Below are positions 59,004-64,000 of a stretch of DNA of 64,000 nucleotides, in pieces. A program made the position numbers and the translations under genes. Each line of letters starts with the position of its first letter. The stretch's first letter is position 1. Source of the stretch: a virus; the IMG/VR virus record IMGVR_UViG_3300047198_000026, positions 38,593 through 102,592 of that record, one strand, 5' to 3'. The notes beneath the pieces were generated by a model. That model was not told the origin of the DNA. It saw only the letters and a list, made by a program, of their open reading frames with translations, and did no database searches.

Positions 59004-59308
59004 CTGGTCTCCTCTAGCCGTTCAATCATCTCCTCCTCAGGATCCTCTCCTGCCACATCATATATCTCACCAAAGGACACTATGACCTTACTCCTAGCAT
59101 AGGCCGTCTTGGACAACTTTTTATACATATTTTGTAAGGCGATGCACATCCACTCCTCTGGCTTGTCTGGGTATCTAGAATACAGAGACAGGGCAAATCG
59201 GTATCCATCTTGAACCAAGTCTTCATACTCCAACTTGAGATTCCTCTTCTGGGAAATCCTTCTGGATTTGGCTTTAATTATTGCCTCAACATTTGGGGTT
59301 AATATCAT
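59000..59308 (-). CDS. Sigma-70 region 2-like small protein
   Basis: A 102-residue helical protein. KLEYEDLVQDGYRFALSLY and EEWMCIALQNMYKKLSK resemble sigma region 2; the tail is acidic (GEDPEEEMIERLEE). No region 4. The start MILTPN is a divergent copy of the shared hexapeptide (Thr for Ser). Overlaps the lytic transglycosylase gene by four bases. Confidence 0.55.
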   Translation of the reverse strand: MILTPNVEAIIKAKSRRISQKRNLKLEYEDLVQDGYRFALSLYSRYPDKPEEWMCIALQNMYKKLSKTAYARSKVIVSFGEIYDVAGEDPEEEMIERLEETR

Positions 59309-59320
59309 ACTATATCCTCC

Positions 59321-59533
59321 TTACTTAATCCACTCCGCTATCTTTAGCATCGCTTGGATCTTTTCTCCTCCCATATCCTTATACGCTTTCAGGTATGCCC
59401 TTACGTCTTTCTTACTTCTAAGAAGCATCGCGTTGTTAATATCAAGATCTCCCGCTGTTACTACAATATATTTGTACCGCAGGCGTTCAATCTTGTGGTC
59501 AAAACCAAAGCTGCAATCATATTCTGGTTTCAT
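59321..59533 (-). CDS. Small hypothetical protein
   Basis: A 70-residue protein: MKPEYDCSFGFDHK, a YKYIVVTAGDLDINN strand-turn, then an amphipathic helix (AYLKAYKDMGGEKIQ). Four-base overlap with the end of the primase-helicase gene. No family recognised. Confidence 0.65.
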   Translation of the reverse strand: MKPEYDCSFGFDHKIERLRYKYIVVTAGDLDINNAMLLRSKKDVRAYLKAYKDMGGEKIQAMLKIAEWIK

Positions 59534-61233
59534 GTTATATCCTCCTCTACTCTTGCTATTTCATCATGGAACCTTAGATGACAGGCGCCACCTGCTGCGT
59601 ATCGGATTCGATCCACATTCACCAGACAGGATGGCTCAAAGACTCCTTCGAAGGAGGGGTTGTCTCCCTCTGTTCTATTCTTCTCTTCTCTATGTAGAAT
59701 AATGACAGCATCACTGTCTGCCTCAATATCAGCAGACCACATCAAGTCTTCAGAAGTCATTCTCCTGTTTCTAGCCCTATAGGATGGTCTCGCTATAATC
59801 AAGATGGGAATTGACAATTCCTCAGCCAACAACTTAAAGCTCTGAGTTAAGGCTGAAATCTCCTGTGTCATGGACTCGGCCTTCCTTGCTAAGAAATGCA
59901 GATTGTCAAAGGCTACAAACCCAATGTTATATCTACGAACACAACTCCTGATCGTATCTGCTATGAATGTCCACTCAACCCTATGATAGGGATGGGCAAA
60001 GTAGAAGGGAAGCTCTGCCAAGTCCTTATAGGCAGTTGCCAAATCCTCCATGTTGTTTGAGTCAGACTTTCGGAGGTGTAAGGATACAATTCGGGGCAGC
60101 ATCCTCTCTGGAGGCATTTCTAATTCAAACAGTAATGCTGGTATTCCCTTTTTGGCAATATGATACATTAGATTAAAGGTGAACGTTGTCTTCCCCACCT
60201 TGGGTTTTGAGGCAATACACCACAGGTCTCCCGGCTTCATGCGTCCTGTCAGTTTGGAAAGGGATGGCCAAGGAAACTCTATACCATCCTCCTCTTCTCC
60301 AAGATTCAACTTGCGGATAACATCCTGCATGACTCGAGCTAAGGGTCTTACGGACTCCACATCAAACTTTTCAGCCTTACCTTTTAACTCCTGAAAGTCC
60401 GACAGGCCGTGACTCCTCAGATAATCATTGACATCCTTGAATCCAATTGGAAGTCGGATATTATAGGTTCTCTCAATTCCCAGACGGGAGGCCAGTTTGG
60501 CAGCCCCCATTTGGCCAGGCTCATCTGAGTCATAGGCTATATATATTTTGGCCACCTTATCCAGTTGGACAATCCACTCGGGTTTGATTCCTTGGGCTCC
60601 GATAGGAACCCCGACCACATTGGTTATACCCACTGACCACAAAGCAAGGGCATCTGACTCTCCCTCACAAATGATTATCTCATCGGGATTTATGGCATCC
60701 TCATTAAATAGGATGGAGGGTCCACCAGCATGGCGCTTGAACTGCTTCTCTGGAGGCAATGTCCTCTTCTTTACATTGAGGATTTTATCCTTTCTCCAGA
60801 AAGGATACCATATCCAAGTCTTCTCTTCTTCAATGGATACCCCTAACTTAAAGTAAGATATGGCTTTCTCAGAGAAATGTCTATGCTGTAAGTATCTAAG
60901 AGCTTTTGGTGTGGCAAGTAGATCCTTATGGGCTTCCTCAACCTCTGGCATTAAGTCCACATCCACTTCTGTCTTGGGGATTAGGTCATGAAATGCCTGT
61001 ACCTCTTGGATGTCTTTTAGTAATCCCTTTAGAGTAAACAGGCTTCCTGCCTCCCCACACTTGTGGCAAAACCACTGTCCGGTTTCCATTGCCATATAGA
61101 AGTGTGTTCCCCCCTGATCACCGCAGAGAGGACATCGTTTCAGTAGAGCCTGATCCCCTTTATCTGAGGAGACGACCTTATACTCCCAGCCTTTTCTAGT
61201 TAGATACTCTAAGACTATTTGTTTAGTTATCAT
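59530..61233 (-). CDS. Primase-helicase (T7 gp4-like)
   Basis: A 567-residue two-part enzyme. Residues 34-59 form the zinc-binding domain (CPLC ... FCHKC); the TOPRIM primase core has IIICEGESDALA (E190) and YIAYDSDEPG (235-240). The C-terminal DnaB-type helicase has SKPKVGKTT (342-350), LLFELEMPPERM, FVAFDNLHFLA and IIARPSYRARN. It unwinds and primes the lagging strand at the fork. AGGAGG precedes the chosen ATG; an in-frame ATG 36 bases earlier lies inside the previous gene. Confidence 0.92.
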   Translation of the reverse strand: MITKQIVLEYLTRKGWEYKVVSSDKGDQALLKRCPLCGDQGGTHFYMAMETGQWFCHKCGEAGSLFTLKGLLKDIQEVQAFHDLIPKTEVDVDLMPEVEEAHKDLLATPKALRYLQHRHFSEKAISYFKLGVSIEEEKTWIWYPFWRKDKILNVKKRTLPPEKQFKRHAGGPSILFNEDAINPDEIIICEGESDALALWSVGITNVVGVPIGAQGIKPEWIVQLDKVAKIYIAYDSDEPGQMGAAKLASRLGIERTYNIRLPIGFKDVNDYLRSHGLSDFQELKGKAEKFDVESVRPLARVMQDVIRKLNLGEEEDGIEFPWPSLSKLTGRMKPGDLWCIASKPKVGKTTFTFNLMYHIAKKGIPALLFELEMPPERMLPRIVSLHLRKSDSNNMEDLATAYKDLAELPFYFAHPYHRVEWTFIADTIRSCVRRYNIGFVAFDNLHFLARKAESMTQEISALTQSFKLLAEELSIPILIIARPSYRARNRRMTSEDLMWSADIEADSDAVIILHREEKNRTEGDNPSFEGVFEPSCLVNVDRIRYAAGGACHLRFHDEIARVEEDIT

Positions 61234-61484
61234 TCGTCCTCCTGAACAGAGGTTATGTCTTTTACCCACTGTTTACATTTCAGTAATGCCTCTTGTGAAG
61301 AGGGAACAGTAGCGTCCACCATAACCTCATGCACGCTAAAGTTGGTATCTTCTGTATAGGCCATGACTCTGGCTCCACCAATAAATGAATAGACTTGAAA
61401 GTGGTTGACGCTTGACATGTTAAGGCAATAGGTTCCAGTGGTATCCCAAATCCACTGGATGCGCTTGTTCTTAGACTTTTCCAC
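61230..61484 (-). CDS. Small protein with MEKSKN start (GTG)
   Basis: An 84-residue protein. The GTG start is set by GAGGAGG six bases upstream and gives MEKSKN, a variant of the common hexapeptide; the upstream stop lies in its +2 frame. Mostly strands (FQVYSFIGGARVMAYTED) with a helical end (SQEALLKCKQWVKD). ATGA overlap with the primase-helicase gene. Possible replication accessory. Confidence 0.65.
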   Translation of the reverse strand: MEKSKNKRIQWIWDTTGTYCLNMSSVNHFQVYSFIGGARVMAYTEDTNFSVHEVMVDATVPSSQEALLKCKQWVKDITSVQEDE

Positions 61485-61662
61485 TTGATTCCTCCTCAAC
61501 TATCTTACAATCTCCTCTATACTCTCTTGGTCTATGGGGTCCGTTTGGACAGGATTTTAGACACACCTCAGTGAACTCATGTTCGAACTTGTGTCGACAT
61601 CCCCCCAACCTACAAGTCTCCAGGTTGACACATCGAAACAGCCTATTCCTTGACAGTTCCAT
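61471..61662 (-). CDS. Small Cys-rich protein with MELSRN start
   Basis: A 63-residue protein, MELSRNRLFRCVNLETC, then LGGCRHKF and CLKSCPNGPH, probably zinc-binding. Ser4 is TCA here while most copies use AGT, and the upstream TAG is inside the start element. Confidence 0.65.
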   Translation of the reverse strand: MELSRNRLFRCVNLETCRLGGCRHKFEHEFTEVCLKSCPNGPHRPREYRGDCKIVEEESSGKV

Positions 61663-62197
61663 TCAACTTCTCCTTAAACCGTAATAGGGAATCTGTAGGG
61701 CTCCTTCCAAGTAAGTGAAACTTTGCCAACACATATTCCACATCCTCAAGAAGCTTGGCCCTCTCCTTAGGATCGTTAGGAGCTTTCTGGCCTCGGGCTT
61801 TCAAAAGTAGAGAGTAGGCCCGACTGTCCTCCTGCACTGGCCTCTTGACTTTGTCCAGAGAATATACTCGTCCTGTGGCCACCACATAAAATGAATCTCT
61901 AGCCTCATTAAGGAGGTAAGGTATGGCCATAGCCACTCTCTTTCTGGCATACCTCTTGATAGCATTGTCTGTCACCAAATGCTCTGGTGAGGGAAAGAGG
62001 GGGATACACTTACAGGCGTCTATCTGGCAATTAATGTAACCAGCGTAGTCCCCTCCTATATCGTCCACTATTTGGGCTGCCTTCTCAAGGAGTTCATAGT
62101 CAGGGGTTCCTGGCTTTGGCTTCCTCATATACTTCTGCTTATACCATAGCTTTTTGGCAGTGATATATAAGTGAATAAAATATTCAGTGTCAGGCAT
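61643..62197 (-). CDS. Hypothetical helical protein next to primase-helicase
   Basis: A 184-residue protein, MPDTEYFIHLYITAKKLW, helix-rich, with INCQIDACKCIP and a central ARKRVAMAIPYLLNEARD helix. GGAG is four bases before the chosen ATG; a longer in-frame start is inside the previous gene. Its place in the replication cluster suggests a helicase loader or accessory, without motif proof. Confidence 0.65.
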   Translation of the reverse strand: MPDTEYFIHLYITAKKLWYKQKYMRKPKPGTPDYELLEKAAQIVDDIGGDYAGYINCQIDACKCIPLFPSPEHLVTDNAIKRYARKRVAMAIPYLLNEARDSFYVVATGRVYSLDKVKRPVQEDSRAYSLLLKARGQKAPNDPKERAKLLEDVEYVLAKFHLLGRSPTDSLLRFKEKLNGTVKE

Positions 62198-62417
62198 CTG
62201 ACTCCACCCTTTTACATTTTGATTCTTCACATTCTATTGTTCCACATCCTCTCCGTAATGTATATTTAGGATTGCCATTCACTGGATTGATGTAGGTAAA
62301 ACACCAAGCTGTTGGAAGGTGGACACCCATATGTAGACAATCTTTAAGCTTACCACGAGTCTCTTTGCATTTTCCTGATAAGGAACATCGATATTTGGAG
62401 TTCTTACTTATTTGCAT
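62190..62417 (-). CDS. Small Cys-rich protein with MQISKN start
   Basis: A 75-residue protein, MQISKNSKYRCSLSGKC, then DCLHMGVH, WCFTYINP and RGCGTIECEESKC. Layout matches the protein at 62404-62610, so they are tandem paralogues. The first Cys occurs four residues after the hexapeptide, as in several siblings. Confidence 0.7.
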   Translation of the reverse strand: MQISKNSKYRCSLSGKCKETRGKLKDCLHMGVHLPTAWCFTYINPVNGNPKYTLRRGCGTIECEESKCKRVESDA

Positions 62418-62610
62418 GGGTTACCTTCTTACATGGATGACTCGTACACCTCTCAATTCCGTCCCCTCTCTGGGAAAAGTGAAGTCCGTTTCGAAAACCC
62501 CGAAACCGAAAACACAGATTGTCTGGCGTGTGGGGGTTTCCATGAATGCAAAACTTTCCACAAGTCTTAGATATAGGGCATTGGTACTTAACGTTTTCAC
62601 TTATTTGCAT
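62404..62610 (-). CDS. Small Cys-rich protein with MQISEN start
   Basis: A 68-residue paralogue of the preceding entry: MQISENVKYQCPISKTC, KFCIHGNPH, NLCFRF and CTSHPCKK. Start set by the hexapeptide; the upstream gene's TGA falls 11 bases into it. Likely metal-binding; function unknown. Confidence 0.7.
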   Translation of the reverse strand: MQISENVKYQCPISKTCGKFCIHGNPHTPDNLCFRFRGFRNGLHFSQRGDGIERCTSHPCKKVTHANK

Positions 62611-62719
62611 ATCGTCGCATCCATACGTTATAGTCAGACACAAAGTAACTGGGAAAGGAATGGCTCACCCATCCCATCCTCCAAAAGCTATAGTAGATGT
62701 CATTCTCACTTATTTGCAT
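62597..62719 (-). CDS. Very small protein with MQISEN start
   Basis: A 40-residue protein, MQISENDIYYSFWRMGW, aromatic-rich, no cysteines. Upstream in-frame ATGs exist but the shared hexapeptide and interlocked stop of the upstream gene favour this start. Confidence 0.55.
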   Translation of the reverse strand: MQISENDIYYSFWRMGWVSHSFPSYFVSDYNVWMRRYANK

Positions 62720-62879
62720 GCCGAACCTCATACCTTCTGTCCTTATGTTTAACCCCCTTATATTCCTTCCAAATGCCACTCTCTTGTGTCCACACAAGGC
62801 AGTTGCCACTAGGTCTGCCTTCAGGACATCTAGGTGTCTTTGGCTTAGTGGTCAGTATGTCTTCAATTTTATGGTCCAT
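62706..62879 (-). CDS. Small hypothetical protein (57 aa)
   Basis: MDHKIEDILTTKPKTP..., with RCPEGRPSGNCLVW as a possible metal site, ending in a basic stretch. GGAGGG is 11 bases before the ATG. Its TGA lies inside the MQISEN start of the next gene. Coupling supports expression. Confidence 0.55.
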   Translation of the reverse strand: MDHKIEDILTTKPKTPRCPEGRPSGNCLVWTQESGIWKEYKGVKHKDRRYEVRHANK

Positions 62880-63177
62880 TTTTTAGTTTTCCCTCCTTCA
62901 ATTCCTGTGGTGATGGATGAACAGTTTGCCAACCTTTGCCTGACCATTGGCCAGAAATGGTTGAACAATAGATGTCATGTTTCTCCAATAGGAGACAATG
63001 GAGCTTCATGAGTAGACCATTGGTTTTACACCTCTTGTCACAAGGATTCATCGAAGTTTTGTAACAACATCTTACATATCCCTCAACTTGATAGATCAGA
63101 GGGTGCTCTCCTGATCCTGGAGAAATATAATCGCCCTCATAAAATAACAATTTTCGTCTATTCTTGGATAATTGCAT
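62869..63177 (-). CDS. Small Cys-rich protein with MQLSKN start
   Basis: A 102-residue protein, MQLSKNRRKLLFYEGD, then VRCCYKTSMNPCDKRC and LHCLLLEKHDIYC. Ser4 is TCC, a codon two changes away from AGT, so the hexapeptide is kept at the protein level. It follows the tRNA gene by 16 bases. Confidence 0.65.
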   Translation of the reverse strand: MQLSKNRRKLLFYEGDYISPGSGEHPLIYQVEGYVRCCYKTSMNPCDKRCKTNGLLMKLHCLLLEKHDIYCSTISGQWSGKGWQTVHPSPQELKEGKLKNGP

Positions 63178-63193
63178 AGGATACCTTAAAAAA

Positions 63194-63270
63194 TGGGGTG
63201 ACAGTCGGAGCAGGTTTTCCGAACCTTGGGGGCCACATCCCCACGTGCTACCAATTTACACCACTGTCAC
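63194..63270 (-). tRNA. tRNA-His-like gene, anticodon GTG
   Basis: The 77-base element has a perfect 7-bp acceptor stem (GTGACAG/CTGTCAC) with encoded CCA after C73. The D-arm is GTGT/GCAC with TTGGTAG in the loop. A 5-bp anticodon stem (TGGGG/CCCCA) carries loop ATGTGGC, with T33 and anticodon GTG at 63234-63236. C73 fits tRNA-His, but position -1 is T rather than G. The T-stem TCGGA/TCCGA has an 8-base loop without the TTC motif, so it may be degenerate or unusual. Confidence 0.65.
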
Positions 63271-63287
63271 ACTCTAATTCAATTTGA

Positions 63288-63310
63288 CTGTCAATAGAAG
63301 TCATTGACAG
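63288..63310. promoter_or_regulatory. Perfect inverted repeat before the tRNA
   Basis: CTGTCAAT and ATTGACAG form an 8-bp perfect inverted repeat around 7 bases, between the end of the edge gene and the tRNA. No T-run follows on either side. It may be a regulator binding site, an RNA processing hairpin or a weak terminator. A TTGACA is part of it on the minus strand, but no matching -10 is clear. Confidence 0.4.
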
Positions 63311-63317
63311 AACTTAC

Positions 63318-64000
63318 TTAGTTCTTAAATTCCTGTACAAGGATAAAGAAAACTGTGTACAGATTTGAGGATTTTGATCGGCCAACTTTGGGTAAAATTC
63401 CACCAGTTATCCCACCGGCTGCTGTTCCAACCATCCCAACTGCGTTGGCTGCAACTTCTCCACCAGTTGTCCACGTTTTTGTGCTGGCTGCTTCACGAAT
63501 TTGGTACCGAACAGATTTGGCACGATATTTTTGGACTTCCTTACTTCTCAGTCCCTTAAGAACCTCTGTGTAAAGGTCTTTAAATTTGATGTCGTTGGAC
63601 TGCCAAATTACCTCTATCATGCAGTCTGAAACCTTTATGGGTTTTATTGTACCGCATCCAAATCTTGGTAATTCAGTTTGGACATCTCTTTCATTTGGAC
63701 TTATGAAGTTTAGTTCAGAATCCGTCATGTTTGGAGCAGAACCCACGGCAACCGTTTTGGGAATTTTAGGGGCATTAAAAGTGATATCGGTGTCCTGAAT
63801 AGGAGCAATCACCTGATCATTGTTCTGTCCCTGAATCTGTCCCTGTTTTTGCTGCTGTTTCTGACCCTGCTTCTGTCCTTGGCTCTGATTGGCCTCTGCT
63901 GAGGGAGAAAAACTCTTGTTTCCAATACCAACATTGTTGCCTATATTGGTGTTAATCTCAGGCTTAATCTGAGGATTAACATTGATGGTTGGACTTGGGT
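63318..64000 (-). CDS. Gln/Asn-rich protein with Gly-rich C-terminus (cut by window edge)
   Basis: The frame stays open to the right edge, so at least 226 residues are visible and the true start is outside. The visible N-part is Asn/Pro-rich (NVNPQIKPEINTNIGNN) followed by a Gln/Gly/Lys tract (SQGQKQGQKQQQKQG). A compact domain follows (CGTIKPIKVSDCMIEVIW), then a Gly/Ala hydrophobic tract (NAVGMVGTAAGGITGGIL) that could be a membrane segment. No family recognised. Confidence 0.75.
   Translation of the reverse strand, partial: PSPTINVNPQIKPEINTNIGNNVGIGNKSFSPSAEANQSQGQKQGQKQQQKQGQIQGQNNDQVIAPIQDTDITFNAPKIPKTVAVGSAPNMTDSELNFISPNERDVQTELPRFGCGTIKPIKVSDCMIEVIWQSNDIKFKDLYTEVLKGLRSKEVQKYRAKSVRYQIREAASTKTWTTGGEVAANAVGMVGTAAGGITGGILPKVGRSKSSNLYTVFFILVQEFKN

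Noticed and set aside
63194-63270. tRNA on the plus strand (anticodon CAC).
   Set aside because: Position 33 would be C and the D- and T-loops do not fit. The minus-strand fold has T33, a canonical D-loop and the CCA end.
1-64000. Prophage or integrated element.
   Set aside because: No integrase, repressor, attachment-site repeats or host genes are recognisable in the window.

Overview
The window looks like part of a large, lytic-type bacteriophage genome. It is moderately AT-rich and densely packed, with many ATGA and TAATG junctions and strong AGGAGG-type ribosome binding sites throughout. No host rRNA, host operon, integrase or repressor is recognisable. The host cannot be named. The Shine-Dalgarno usage points to a bacterium, and the many Fe-S radical SAM enzymes would suit an anaerobic or micro-oxic host (inference).

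There are two convergent transcription units. The plus strand (1 to about 42.3 kb) begins with four radical SAM/SPASM genes, one of them cut by the window edge, plus a fragment of another. An HxGH nucleotidyltransferase resembling pantothenate synthetase and an unknown gene sit among them. Next comes a LAGLIDADG endonuclease and a virion module: three paralogous C1q-like tail proteins (5.7-9.1 kb), a nozzle-like protein, and a series of large proteins ordered like the ejection proteins of podoviruses (10.9-20.4 kb). Small genes, a SpeD-like protein, two secreted proteins and a repeat fibre follow. From 24.6 to 40.9 kb lies an almost gapless, bacterial-style glycan operon: five glycosyltransferase genes, two SDRs, a DegT aminotransferase, a GNAT, a hexapeptide acyltransferase, an ATP-grasp enzyme, two methyltransferases and three more radical SAM enzymes. 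The unit ends with a holin- and spanin-like lysis cassette and a HExxH protein.

The minus strand (64 kb down to about 42.3 kb) carries replication, recombination and nucleotide genes: a T7-type primase-helicase, a uracil-DNA-glycosylase/PolA fusion, a gp32-like SSB, a UvsY-like mediator, a RecA, SbcC and SbcD homologues, a 3'-5' exonuclease, a dATP/dGTP-pyrophosphohydrolase-like protein, a deoxyribosyltransferase, two proteins containing only sigma region 2, a lytic transglycosylase, a GP88-like protein, a tRNA-His-like gene and many small Cys-rich proteins.

Two things stand out. First, a tail protein carries about 16 tandem repeats of a C-x-C-N-N-[ST]-C-Y-G type, with about 46 cysteines, inserted in a C1q-like protein. 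A nearby SPASM radical SAM enzyme ends in two copies of the same motif. Together they suggest a phage-encoded peptide-modification system acting on its own virion (inference). Second, at least 15 otherwise unrelated minus-strand genes begin with the same hexapeptide, M-[EQD]-[IL]-S-x-N. The stop codon of the upstream gene often lies inside that element in the +2 frame, as if it were a modular gene junction.
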